From Nostoc sp. UHCC 0702 (GTDB lineage: Bacteria; Cyanobacteriota; Cyanobacteriia; Cyanobacteriales; Nostocaceae), in assembly GCA_017164015.1 (NCBI GenBank), contig CP071065.1:5656091-5720090 (forward strand): DNA of 64,000 bases, given 5' to 3'. The position numbers and the translations under genes were made by a program. Numbering within the stretch: the first letter of the stretch is position 1; every line of letters starts with the position of its first letter. Positions 55,240-64,000 of the stretch are shown here, piece by piece. The notes under the pieces are model-generated. The model ran no database searches. It was not told where the DNA came from and saw nothing but the letters and a program-made list of their open reading frames with translations.

Positions 55240-58200
55240 ATGGCTCTTATTAACGGCAATAATCTCAATAACATACTTTCTGGCACTGCTCAAAATGACA
55301 TATTAAGTGGTCGTGGTGGTAATGACACACTAAATGGTGGTGCCGGCAATGACATACTAAATGGTGATAGTGGTAATGACATACTAAATGGTGGTACTGG
55401 TAATGACACACTAAATGGTGGTGAAGACAATGACACATTAAATGGTGGTATTGGTAACGACACACTAAATGGTGGCAGCAGTGACGATAGGCTGATAGGA
55501 AGTGCTGGAAATGATACCTTAACTGGTGGCGATGGCAACGATACAGCAGATTACAGCCAACTCGGTGCAAATATCACCTTGTTACCAACGGGAGTGATTA
55601 GTAAAGGCAATGGTTTAGGTACAGACCAACTCAATGCTGTTGAGACGATTATTGCTGATGCTAATGTTTCCAATAACACCATTGATGCCTCAACAGCAGA
55701 ATCCGCATCAATCAACGTCAACCTGCAAAATGGAACTTTGATAGTTAATGACATTCCTGATATCGGCAGTTTGTCATTTACAGTCTTGAACTTTGATGAT
55801 GTTCAAGGCACAAATCAAAACGATAGTATTACTGGTGATGCCCAAGATAACCAGATTTTCGGTAATGGTGGCGATGATACTCTCTTTGGTACTGGTGGAA
55901 ATGATACTTTAACTGGTAGTGATGGTACAGATACAGCAGATTACAGCCAACTCGGTGCAAATATCACCTTGTTACCAACGGGAGTAATTAGCAAAGGCAA
56001 TGGTTTAGGTACAGACCAACTCAATGCTGTTGAGACGATTATTGCTGATGCTAATGTTTCCAATAACACCATTGATGCCTCAACAGCAGAATCCGCATCA
56101 ATCAACGTCAACCTGCAAAATGGAACTTTGATAGTTAATGACATTCCTGATATCGGCAGTTTGTCATTTACAGTCTTGAACTTTGATGATGTTCAAGGCA
56201 CAAATCAAAACGATAGTATTACTGGTGATGCCCAAGATAACCAGATTTTCGGTAATGGTGGTGATGATACTCTTTTCGGTACTGGTGGAAATGATACTTT
56301 AACTGGTAGTGATGGTACAGATACAGCAGATTACAGCCAACTCGGTGCAAATATCACCTTGTTACCGACGGGAGTAATTAGCAAAGGCAATGGTTTAGGT
56401 ACAGACCAACTCAATGCTGTTGAGACAATTATTGCTGATGCTAATGTTTCCAATAACACCATTGATGCCTCAACCACAGAATCCGCATCAATCAACGTCA
56501 ACCTGCAAAATGGAACTTTGGTAGTTAATGACATTCCTGATATCGGCAGTTTGTCATTTACAGTCTTGAACTTTGATGATGTTCAAGGTACAAATCAAAA
56601 CGATAGCATTACTGGTGATGCCCAAGATAACCAGATTTTCGGTAATGGTGGTGATGATACTCTCTTTGGTACTGGTGGAAATGATACCTTAACTGGTGGC
56701 GATGGTACAGATACAGCAGATTACAGCCAACTCGGTGCAAATATCTCCCTGTTAGCAACAGGAGTGATTACCTTAGAACCAGTTGAGACGATTGCACTGA
56801 TTAGCAAAGGGGATGGTTCGAGTACAGACCAACTCAATGCTGTTGAGACGATTATTGCTGATGCTAGTGTTTCCAATAACACCATTGATGCCTCAACAGC
56901 AGAATCCGCATCAATCAACGTCAACCTGCAAAATGGAACTTTGGTAGTTAATGACATTCCTGATATCGGCAGTTTGTCATTTACAGTCTTGAACTTTGAT
57001 GATGTTCAAGGCACAAATCAAAACGATAGCATTACTGGTGATGCCCAAGATAACCAGATTTTCGGTAATGGTGGTGATGATATTTTCGCAGCAAGTGGTG
57101 GAAATGATACCTCAACTGGTGGCGATGGCAACGATACAGCTGATTACAGCCAACTCGGTGCAAATATCACTCTATTACCGACGGGAGTAATTAGCAAAGG
57201 CAATGGTTTAGGTACAGACCAACTCAATGCTGTTGAGACGATTATTGCTGATGCTAATGTTTCCAATAACACCATTGATGCCTCAACCACAGAATCCGCA
57301 TCAATCAACGTCAACCTGCAAAATGGAACTTTGGTAGTTAATGACATTCCTGATATCGGCAGTTTGTCATTTACAGTCTTGAACTTTGATGATGTTCAAG
57401 GCACAAATCAAAACGATAGCATTACTGGTGATGCCCAAGATAACCAGATTTTCGGTAATGGTGGCGATGATACTCTTTCCGGTACTGGTGGAAATGATAC
57501 CTTAACTGGTGGCGATGGTACAGATACAGCAGATTACAGCCAACTCGGTGCAAGTATCACCTTGTTAGCCACAGGAGTAATTACCTTAGATCCAGTTGAG
57601 ACGCTTGCACTGATTAGCAAAGGGGATGGTTCGAGTACAGACCAACTCAATGCTGTTGAAACGATTATTGCCGATGCTAATGTCTCAAATAACACCATTG
57701 ATGCCTCAACAGCAGAATCCGCATCAATCAACGTCAACCTGCAAAATGGAACTTTGATAGTTAATGACATTCCTGATATCGGCAGTTTGTCATTTACAGT
57801 CTTGAACTTTGATGATGTTCAAGGCACAAATCAAAACGATAGTATTACTGGTGATGCCCAAGATAACCAGATTTTCGGTAATGGTGGCGATGATACTCTC
57901 TTTGGTACTGGTGGAAATGATACTTTAACTGGTAGTGATGGTACAGATACAGCAGATTACAGCCAACTCGGTGCAAATATCACCTTGTTACCAACGGGAG
58001 TAATTAGCAAAGGCAATGGTTTAGGTACAGACCAACTCAATGCTGTTGAGACGATTATTGCTGATGCTAATGTTTCCAATAACACCATTGATGCCTCAAC
58101 AGCAGAATCCGCATCAATCAACGTCAACCTGCAAAATGGAACTTTGATAGTTAATGACATTCCTGATATCGGCAGTTTGTCATTTACAGTCTTGAACTTT

Positions 58201-58956
58201 GATGATGTTCAAGGCACAAATCAAAACGATAGTATTACTGGTGATGCCCAAGATAACCAGATTTTCGGTAATGGTGGTGATGATACTCTTTTCGGTACTG
58301 GTGGAAATGATACTTTAACTGGTAGTGATGGTACAGATACAGCAGATTACAGCCAACTCGGTGCAAATATCACCTTGTTACCGACGGGAGTAATTAGCAA
58401 AGGCAATGGTTTAGGTACAGACCAACTCAATGCTGTTGAGACGATTATTGCTGATGCTAATGTTTCCAATAACACCATTGATGCCTCAACCACAGAATCC
58501 GCATCAATCAACGTCAACCTGCAAAATGGAACTTTGGTAGTTAATGACATTCCTGATATCGGCAGTTTGTCATTTACAGTCTTGAATTTTGATGATGTTC
58601 AAGGTACAAATCAAAACGATAGCATTACTGGTGATGCCCAAGATAACCAAATTTTTGGCAATGGTGGCGATGATACTCTCTTTGGTACTGGTGGAAATGA
58701 TACTTTAACTGGTGGCGGTGGTACAGATACTTTTGTCTTCAATAGCATATTGGATGGTATTGACACTATCAAAGACTTCAATATTGATGAAAGTGACATA
58801 ATCCAAGTTTCTCTAGCAGGATTTGGTGCTACTTCGATCAGCGACTTCAGCTACGATGCCTCAAATGGTTCCTTGTTCTTCCAAGGATTTATATTCGCTA
58901 CGATTGAGAACAATCCTGTTAATTTCTTAACTGATGTAAGCATTCAGTTAGTGTAA
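55240..58956 (+). CDS. RTX-type calcium-binding repeat protein, type I secretion substrate
   Basis: 1238 residues. Residues 1-105 are classical nonapeptide repeats (GGxGNDxLN), which bind calcium as a parallel beta-roll. From about 104 to 1165 come eight near-identical modules of 130 or 141 residues, each with ADYSQLGANITLLPTGVISK, VETIIADANVSNNTIDAS and a further RTX stretch GNGGDDTLFGTGGNDTLTG. The C-terminus (about 1166-1238) holds FVFNSILDGIDTIKDFNIDE and ends hydrophobic (VSIQLV), as in HlyB/D-type secretion signals. No N-terminal signal peptide. No enzymatic or adhesin domain is seen, so it may be a structural or matrix protein. No type I transporter gene is adjacent. Confidence 0.88.
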   Translation: MALINGNNLNNILSGTAQNDILSGRGGNDTLNGGAGNDILNGDSGNDILNGGTGNDTLNGGEDNDTLNGGIGNDTLNGGSSDDRLIGSAGNDTLTGGDGNDTADYSQLGANITLLPTGVISKGNGLGTDQLNAVETIIADANVSNNTIDASTAESASINVNLQNGTLIVNDIPDIGSLSFTVLNFDDVQGTNQNDSITGDAQDNQIFGNGGDDTLFGTGGNDTLTGSDGTDTADYSQLGANITLLPTGVISKGNGLGTDQLNAVETIIADANVSNNTIDASTAESASINVNLQNGTLIVNDIPDIGSLSFTVLNFDDVQGTNQNDSITGDAQDNQIFGNGGDDTLFGTGGNDTLTGSDGTDTADYSQLGANITLLPTGVISKGNGLGTDQLNAVETIIADANVSNNTIDASTTESASINVNLQNGTLVVNDIPDIGSLSFTVLNFDDVQGTNQNDSITGDAQDNQIFGNGGDDTLFGTGGNDTLTGGDGTDTADYSQLGANISLLATGVITLEPVETIALISKGDGSSTDQLNAVETIIADASVSNNTIDASTAESASINVNLQNGTLVVNDIPDIGSLSFTVLNFDDVQGTNQNDSITGDAQDNQIFGNGGDDIFAASGGNDTSTGGDGNDTADYSQLGANITLLPTGVISKGNGLGTDQLNAVETIIADANVSNNTIDASTTESASINVNLQNGTLVVNDIPDIGSLSFTVLNFDDVQGTNQNDSITGDAQDNQIFGNGGDDTLSGTGGNDTLTGGDGTDTADYSQLGASITLLATGVITLDPVETLALISKGDGSSTDQLNAVETIIADANVSNNTIDASTAESASINVNLQNGTLIVNDIPDIGSLSFTVLNFDDVQGTNQNDSITGDAQDNQIFGNGGDDTLFGTGGNDTLTGSDGTDTADYSQLGANITLLPTGVISKGNGLGTDQLNAVETIIADANVSNNTIDASTAESASINVNLQNGTLIVNDIPDIGSLSFTVLNFDDVQGTNQNDSITGDAQDNQIFGNGGDDTLFGTGGNDTLTGSDGTDTADYSQLGANITLLPTGVISKGNGLGTDQLNAVETIIADANVSNNTIDASTTESASINVNLQNGTLVVNDIPDIGSLSFTVLNFDDVQGTNQNDSITGDAQDNQIFGNGGDDTLFGTGGNDTLTGGGGTDTFVFNSILDGIDTIKDFNIDESDIIQVSLAGFGATSISDFSYDASNGSLFFQGFIFATIENNPVNFLTDVSIQLV
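55550..58735 (+). repeat. Eight coding tandem repeats of 390/423 bp
   Basis: Units begin at about 55550, 55940, 56330, 56720, 57143, 57533, 57956 and 58346. The fourth and sixth are 423 bp because of an in-frame 33-bp insertion (ITLEPVETIAL-like residues). DNA identity is very high, with shared silent variants pointing to block duplication. Confidence 0.92.
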
Positions 58957-58980
58957 AAACAACTGATCAGCAAATTTTTT

Positions 58981-59012
58981 ACAAAGATGCTAATTATAAT
59001 TAGCATCTTTGT
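58981..59012. terminator. 32-bp perfect palindrome, bidirectional terminator
   Basis: ACAAAGATGCTAATTA followed by its exact inverse. It lies 24 bp after the RTX stop and 18 bp after the end of the convergent peptidase gene. T-runs flank it on one side (CAAATTTTTTAC) and GTAGTTT follows on the other. Confidence 0.8.
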
Positions 59013-59030
59013 AGTTTAGTATGAATTGGT

Positions 59031-61802
59031 TCAGCCGCCTTGAGATGTAATATTTCCAGGGCCAGCTGTGACAATTACCAGATTTTCTGGCTTAATTAAC
59101 TCCTCAATAGCTTGTTGCACTTGAGCCATAGTCACTGCTTGAATGCGCTGAGGAAACTCTCGAATTTCCGCTCGTGATAGCCCCAATACAGCATTATTCA
59201 AGATGATGTTAGATACATCACTGGGATTAGCTAATTCTACAGGGTAACTATTAGTAATTGAGCGTTTCGCAGTGTTGAATTCAGCTTCAGTTACTCCTTG
59301 TTCACGTAACTGTTTGAGTAAAGCAATGGTACTAGCGATCGCTTTAGAGGCATCTTCTGGTGCAGTCTGCATACTAATTAAGAACGGCCCCGGCTTAACT
59401 CCGGCTGCAAACCCACTGTAAATACCATAGGTTAAACCTTGGCGATCGCGCACTTCCGTACCCAAGCGACTAGATAAGGTATCACCACCTAAAATCTGAT
59501 TCAGTATCAATGCGGCATAATAACGCGGGTCTTTGCGAGAGATACCGTTGTAGCCGATGTAGGTAACGGCTTCTGCTTTACCAGGAATTACTTTATTTAA
59601 GCGTGTGGAAGTTTGGGGAAATGACACCGTTGGCAAGTTAATCACAGGCGGTGTACCTGTAGCCTCCCATTTGCCGAACACTTGATTGAGCAATACTTTT
59701 ACCTTAGCTGGTTCAAAGTCACCCACTAAAGCGATCGTTGTAGTATCTGGTCGATAATGTTGTTGGTAGAAGCGCAGTAAATCATCACGAGTCATGCTTT
59801 TTAAACTTTCAACCGTGGGAAAGCTGTGGAACGGATGATTTTCTGGATAAATTGCTTGTTGGAATACCCGCCGTCCGAGTCCGCTGGGGTCATCTAACTG
59901 GACTTTCAGACTTGTTAACGCCCGCTGACGGCTTAGTTCTAACTGGTCTTTGGGAAAAGTGGCATGTTGTACCACATCTGCCAAAGTTTCAATTAATATC
60001 GGCAAGTTGGCTGATAATCCCTGACCGCTAATGCTGACTCCTTCGCGGCTAGCACTGAAGCTTAAACTTGCTCCCCGGTCTTCTAAAGTTTTTGCTATGG
60101 TGAGAGCATTTTTAGTCTGCGTCCCATTGATTAAGTTACTAGCAGTCAGATTCGCTAATCCAGCTCTTTGATTGCCGTCGAATTCATTCCCCGCATCAAT
60201 TTGACCGCTGAGGTTAATGGTAGGGACGCTGTGGTCAGGTAGTAGCAGCACCCGCAAGCCATTTGTCAAAGTGAACTGTTCTGGTAACGATTGTTTGGTG
60301 GAATCTGTAGCTGATGTTGCGGGTGGGAGGTATTTGGCAAGTTCTGCTGGGTCTACAGGCTTACCAGGGCTGAAGTTCTCTACAGTGCGGCCAGAATCAG
60401 CGCTGGAAGTTCCTGGTTTCCCATCTGGTTGAGTTGGTTCAAAAAAGCCGATGGTTTGTTTAGCAGGATTGAGGTAAGTTTTTGCTACTTGTTGTACTTG
60501 GGCGGGCGTGACTTTGGCGATCGCAGCCAAATACTGTTCAATAAAACGATAATCCCCGGCGACAGTTTGGTTATACCCTAACTGACTGGCTTGAGAGGTG
60601 ATATCCTGATTACCCAGTACAAACGAGGCTTGCAGTGCTGTCTTGGCTCGGTTCAATTCTTCTAAAGTAACTGGTTGCTGTTGCAGTTTCGCCAAAGATT
60701 CCTGGAGGACTTGGGCAATTTTCCCTAACTCTTGACCAGGAGCCGCCGTAGCGCTAATGTCATACCAACCCGGTTCAATCAGTTCGGCTGCACCGCCACT
60801 CACTGAACTGGCGAGTCCAGATTCTACCAAAGCCTGATACAGTCGAGAACTGCGTCCGCCAGTGAGAATAGCATCCATGACATCAATTGCTGGCACATCG
60901 GGATGCTTGATATCTGGCAAGGGATACACAGCTTGCAGCAGTGCTGCACTTCCAGGTTGCTTAAGGACGATAGGGGATTTTTTCGCAACAGAGGCGGATG
61001 AAGTAGATGTTGCTTGTTGAAAACGAGCTGTCTTTGGTCGTTTTGGTAGCTTTCCGTAAGTCTCTTTGACAAATTTCAGGACGGGTTCTGTAGCAAAATC
61101 TCCCGTAATCACCAAAGTGGCATTATCTGGACTGTAGTAGGTTTGGTAATAATTCCGCACCTGTTCCACCGTGAATTTCTCAACATCTGCTTTCGTACCT
61201 CCCACAGATAAGCCATAGGCTCGGTTGGGAAAAGCTTCTCGCATCACCGCCCGATCCAGACGATAGCTTGGTGAGTTTTCATACCCTTGTAATTCCGAGA
61301 TTACTACCCGTTTTTCACTCGTTAGTTGCTCAGATCCTACTAAGGCGTTTTCCATGCGGTCTGCTTCCAAGGTCAGCAGTGCTTCGAGTTTGTCTCGCTG
61401 CACTGTACCAAAGTAAGCTGTTTCGTCATAGCTGGTAAAGGCATTGAACTGACTACCCAATGCACTAAATAACCGTCCAAACTGCACTGGGCGATCGGTT
61501 GTACCCTTGAACATCAAGTGTTCTAGTTGGTGGGAAATACCATTTTCTCCCTTAATTTCGTTGCGTGAGCCAACTTTATACCAAACCTGTACACTAACTA
61601 CTGGGGCAGTATGCACTTCTTTGGTTAATACTGTTAAGCCGTTGTCTAATACCGTTTTTTGCACTCCATTGGTGAGTGAGATGCCAGACACGGGTGTCAC
61701 TGCTGTCGGTGTTGCCGCATTTGTGACATTGCCCGAAAACGGCACAACATTCAGGAGGAGGCTGAGGAATAATCCTATAAGCATGTATGAGGGTAGTTTC
61801 AT
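59031..61802 (-). CDS. M16 family peptidase, two-domain fusion
   Basis: About 923 residues from the selected Met (MKLPSYMLIGLFLSLLLNVV), which begins a clear signal peptide; the outer ATG at 61904 would add 34 non-signal residues. The first M16 unit (about 45-470) carries the inverted zinc motif HQLEH (His91, Glu94, His95) and the downstream Glu of LEADRMENAL. The second unit (about 510-920) lacks HxxEH and probably shapes the chamber, as in PqqL/processing-peptidase pairs. It acts in the periplasm on peptides. Convergent with the RTX gene. Confidence 0.9.
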   Translation of the reverse strand: MKLPSYMLIGLFLSLLLNVVPFSGNVTNAATPTAVTPVSGISLTNGVQKTVLDNGLTVLTKEVHTAPVVSVQVWYKVGSRNEIKGENGISHQLEHLMFKGTTDRPVQFGRLFSALGSQFNAFTSYDETAYFGTVQRDKLEALLTLEADRMENALVGSEQLTSEKRVVISELQGYENSPSYRLDRAVMREAFPNRAYGLSVGGTKADVEKFTVEQVRNYYQTYYSPDNATLVITGDFATEPVLKFVKETYGKLPKRPKTARFQQATSTSSASVAKKSPIVLKQPGSAALLQAVYPLPDIKHPDVPAIDVMDAILTGGRSSRLYQALVESGLASSVSGGAAELIEPGWYDISATAAPGQELGKIAQVLQESLAKLQQQPVTLEELNRAKTALQASFVLGNQDITSQASQLGYNQTVAGDYRFIEQYLAAIAKVTPAQVQQVAKTYLNPAKQTIGFFEPTQPDGKPGTSSADSGRTVENFSPGKPVDPAELAKYLPPATSATDSTKQSLPEQFTLTNGLRVLLLPDHSVPTINLSGQIDAGNEFDGNQRAGLANLTASNLINGTQTKNALTIAKTLEDRGASLSFSASREGVSISGQGLSANLPILIETLADVVQHATFPKDQLELSRQRALTSLKVQLDDPSGLGRRVFQQAIYPENHPFHSFPTVESLKSMTRDDLLRFYQQHYRPDTTTIALVGDFEPAKVKVLLNQVFGKWEATGTPPVINLPTVSFPQTSTRLNKVIPGKAEAVTYIGYNGISRKDPRYYAALILNQILGGDTLSSRLGTEVRDRQGLTYGIYSGFAAGVKPGPFLISMQTAPEDASKAIASTIALLKQLREQGVTEAEFNTAKRSITNSYPVELANPSDVSNIILNNAVLGLSRAEIREFPQRIQAVTMAQVQQAIEELIKPENLVIVTAGPGNITSQGG

Positions 61803-61904
61803 AAGCAATTCAAAATTTACCATCATAAAAGACAATTCCAGAGGGTGATTCCAAGTTGAAGTTTCCCAACTGCATAGAAAATTTTTGTTTCTGAAATCAA
61901 CCAT

Positions 61905-62115
61905 TCTGACTATTGTTCATTGACTGCAAACAGAATTAGCATTGTGATGAAATTGCATCACAGAATCGGTTTGCCATTTATTTAGTGTAATGAGCGATCG
62001 CCTTTGTAGACAGGGAATACGATTTTAGATTTTGGATTTTGGATTTTAGATTTTAGATTTGGGATTGTGGAAGAGTGCTTAGATATGCTTTTGGGCGCTC
62101 TAACAGTGGCAATCA
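61905..62115. repeat. STRR (TTTTAGA/TTTTGGA) spacer
   Basis: GATTTTAGATTTTGGATTTT repeats at about 62018-62066. The related ATTTTAGATTTTAGATTTT is at about 2940-2966. No gene is present. Confidence 0.8.
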
Positions 62116-62136
62116 TTGTTCAATTTGGTATTAGTT

Positions 62137-62688
62137 ATGTCTCAAATACCTATCAAGCTAGAAACACCACGCTTAGTGCTGCGTGCATTTCAGGACAGCG
62201 ATTTGGCAGCGTTCGTTGCCTATCGTTGTGACCCGGAAGTAGCAAAATATCAAAGTTGGGATGCGCCTTACCCAGAAGCCGAAGCGAAGAATTTTATAGA
62301 AGCTATGAAGCAGGCAAAACCAGGTACTTTAGGCGAGTGGTATCAGTTGGCAATTGAACTTAAGGCAACAGGCGAAATGATTGGTGATTGTGCCTTCTGC
62401 ATAGCTAATGACGGGCGACAGGCGGAGATTGGCTTCACGCGATCGCAGACACACCAAAAACAAGGCTATGCTACTGAGGCTGTAACTCGCTTGCTAGATT
62501 ATTTATTTACAGAACACAACCTGCATCGCGTTATTGCCAACTGCGATCCAGAGAATATAGCATCCGCTAAATTGTTGAAGCGTGTGGGTATGAGATGCGA
62601 AGGGCACTTTGTTAAAAGTTTGTGGTTTAAAGGCAACTGGGCAGACGAATTGTGGTTTGCCATTTTGCGCGATGAATGGCAGCGATAA
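62137..62688 (+). CDS. GNAT family N-acetyltransferase
   Basis: 183 residues from the ATG at 62137; a TTG seven codons upstream is in frame but less likely. IPIKLETPRLVLRAFQDSDL at the start, EIGFTRSQTHQKQGYATEAV (acetyl-CoA loop, QGYAT) and NIASAKLLKRVGMRCEGHF mark it as an Acetyltransf_3 (RimJ/L-like) enzyme. ATP-independent acetyl transfer to an amine; substrate unknown. It is a different subfamily member from the gene at 5321. Confidence 0.85.
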   Translation: MSQIPIKLETPRLVLRAFQDSDLAAFVAYRCDPEVAKYQSWDAPYPEAEAKNFIEAMKQAKPGTLGEWYQLAIELKATGEMIGDCAFCIANDGRQAEIGFTRSQTHQKQGYATEAVTRLLDYLFTEHNLHRVIANCDPENIASAKLLKRVGMRCEGHFVKSLWFKGNWADELWFAILRDEWQR

Positions 62689-62719
62689 AGTTTTGAATAT
62701 AGTTTTAAATATATTTTAA

Positions 62720-63196
62720 TTACCGTTTAATTTGCTGAGGAAAGTTAGGAACTAACAAAGATTGCTCTAATTCACCTTGCTGATTATAGAATTTCATTTC
62801 ACCTTGCTCATTACATAACCATACTTCTAATGCTTGAGCTTCTAAATATAAGTTTTTTTTAAATTCTATTTCGTCCAAAGTGTTCCCACTGGATTTAACT
62901 TCTACACATATTTCTGGTGCAATAGATGCTGACACTTCATCTTCAATTTGAGTAAATCGTTCCTCTGAACACCAGACAACATCAGCAACTTTCACGCCGT
63001 CTGATGTGTTAATAGCACATTCTGGCATCACTTCACCTGTATTTAATAAAGATTCCAATAAACGTTGAATTCTTCCTTGATAAAAAGAATGTTTAATTTT
63101 TACTGGACTCATAACGATTTGACCCCATTTATTTAATTCGATTTTGAAGGGCAAATCTTGTAATTGTTTGTGTTCACAAACTTCTTCCCATTTCAT
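62720..63196 (-). CDS. Uma2 family protein (putative restriction endonuclease fold)
   Basis: A 158-residue DUF820/Uma2 protein with the PD-(D/E)xK nuclease-like fold. SDGVKVADVVWCS contains the acidic strand, EICVEVKSSGNTLDE the ExK pair and YLEAQALEVWLCNEQG the following core. The family is extremely numerous in cyanobacteria, and few members have a shown activity. It lies 41 bp downstream of a second Uma2 gene and may be cotranscribed with it. Confidence 0.85.
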   Translation of the reverse strand: MKWEEVCEHKQLQDLPFKIELNKWGQIVMSPVKIKHSFYQGRIQRLLESLLNTGEVMPECAINTSDGVKVADVVWCSEERFTQIEDEVSASIAPEICVEVKSSGNTLDEIEFKKNLYLEAQALEVWLCNEQGEMKFYNQQGELEQSLLVPNFPQQIKR

Positions 63197-63237
63197 AGTT
63201 AATATTTGCTGAAAGCGATTGATTTAATTTTATCTCA

Positions 63238-63876
63238 TCATAAATTAGGATAATTCCCAGGCAAAAAGCTTCTTAACCACCTTATCGCCTCACTTGTTGT
63301 TTGCTCATTTGCAATTTGGAGGCATTGCTGCACAATTTCTCTGACGTTAGGAAAATAGCTGCTTTCTGTAATTACGTAATTTTCACCCTGCAATCTATAA
63401 ACTAATAACTGCTTATTCTTTAACAGCCAAACCTCTGGCACTTTATAAGAGAGATAGTCATCAATATCGGTATAGCTAGTAACATCTACTTCAATCACTA
63501 AATCGGGTGGTGGGTCATTGAGCCAGTCGATACGGCTTTTACCTACTACGGATCTCCAATTTTCAATATAAAAGCAATAGTCAGGCTCAATGCCGCTAAC
63601 TTGAGCCAAACTCATGGTGATGGGCGTAAATGAATCGTATCTTTGCTCTAAATGATCTAGTAACACCTTAGCAATATCTGCCAGTAAGCTCGCATCTCTT
63701 CCATGCTCTGGTAGCGGTGCCATTAACAAAATCTCTCCAGGTCTATATTTAATGCGAGGTGAGCAGCGATCGCCAAGTTGCTGACTCAATAGTTGATAAT
63801 CTTCCCAAGATCCCAACATTCTGACAACTGTGCCAGGTGACAACTCGATTCTTTCAGGTGTAATTACAGTGTGCAT
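63238..63876 (-). CDS. Uma2 family protein
   Basis: A 212-residue Uma2/DUF820 member. YRPGEILLMAPLPEHGRDAS is the usual N-terminal core, GIEPDYCFYIEN carries the Asp, PDLVIEVDVTS has Glu followed by Asp instead of the more usual ExK, and YLSYKVPEVWLL is the conserved C-terminal block. The absence of the Lys suggests that any nuclease activity is doubtful. Same strand and close to the smaller Uma2 gene downstream. Confidence 0.85.
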   Translation of the reverse strand: MHTVITPERIELSPGTVVRMLGSWEDYQLLSQQLGDRCSPRIKYRPGEILLMAPLPEHGRDASLLADIAKVLLDHLEQRYDSFTPITMSLAQVSGIEPDYCFYIENWRSVVGKSRIDWLNDPPPDLVIEVDVTSYTDIDDYLSYKVPEVWLLKNKQLLVYRLQGENYVITESSYFPNVREIVQQCLQIANEQTTSEAIRWLRSFLPGNYPNL

Positions 63877-63915
63877 ATTCGCCTGCCTTTAGAAATTCCA
63901 GCTACACCAAATCTG

Positions 63916-64000
63916 TTAGTCGCTTTGCTGTGCAGCAAGCCGCACAGTTTCTACATTAACATTAGGAAGTATTGCCAACTTGCATTCTGCCATTGTCTGT
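63916..64000 (-). CDS. 3' end of a gene running off the window (uncertain)
   Basis: An open frame enters from the right edge and ends in VNVETVRLAAQQSD and TAA at 63916-63918. Only about 27 codons are visible, with a possible internal ATG at 63993. The spacing to the Uma2 gene (39 bp) would suit an operon. No family can be named. Confidence 0.3.
   Translation of the reverse strand, partial: QTMAECKLAILPNVNVETVRLAAQQSD

Noticed and set aside
55551..58550. Eight regularly spaced minus-strand ORFs of 67-78 codons
   Set aside because: Antisense shadows of the RTX repeat modules; their regular spacing only mirrors the 390/423-bp repeat.

Overview
The window is chromosomal DNA of a filamentous, probably heterocyst-forming cyanobacterium (Nostocales type). 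The evidence is the very frequent HIP1 octamer GCGATCGC, many heptanucleotide short tandem repeats (STRRs, for example CAATTAC/CAATTCC and TGACAAC types), a DevBCA-type exporter, a SigG-type ECF sigma factor with its anti-sigma partner, a ComFB protein, TPR-fused Ser/Thr kinases, Uma2 proteins and an NRPS locus. No rRNA, tRNA or CRISPR array was seen.

Layout. 0.6-9.7 kb: scattered single genes (APH-like kinase, an unrecognised 231-aa protein, metallophosphatase, GNAT, methyltransferase, M48 peptidase, PEP-CTERM protein) separated by repeat-rich spacers and a broken dual-specificity phosphatase gene. 10-21 kb: hybrid histidine kinase, small membrane protein and lipoprotein, a rhomboid-fold protein lacking its catalytic residues, two convergent Ser/Thr kinases (one with ten TPRs), and a RibD-like reductase. 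22-31 kb: leuS with a divergent gamma-glutamylcyclotransferase, sigG and its anti-sigma factor, an L,D-transpeptidase, ComFB and an M23 peptidase. 31-36 kb: a devB-devC-devA exporter operon divergent from a TetR gene, with a palindrome lying over the likely devB promoter. 36-41 kb: DUF1995 protein, a SAP-like gene with an in-frame stop, a 59-aa gene with its own terminator, a bgtB-bgtA amino-acid uptake operon and a RidA-family gene.

41.6-52.8 kb holds the main accessory system: two translationally coupled NRPS genes plus a 65-aa upstream ORF. The first NRPS starts with a formyltransferase domain followed by half a condensation domain, then A-T-C-A-T. The second has a TubC-type docking domain and then C-A-T-TE. 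This predicts a short, N-formylated, three-residue peptide, with an Asn-like first and an Ile-like third specificity code. An STRR has been translated into the second adenylation domain. 53.7-59 kb: an SNase-like protein and a 1238-aa RTX-type protein built from eight nearly identical 130-141 residue modules. 59-64 kb: a two-domain M16 peptidase, a GNAT and two Uma2 genes.

The spacers carry several families of small elements with terminal inverted repeats (MITE-like), many with C/G-rich hairpin cores or STRR cores. One family has at least seven copies. Coding starts were moved inward from the longest possible ORF wherever an ATG with better context, or a STRR-encoded leader, made that more likely.
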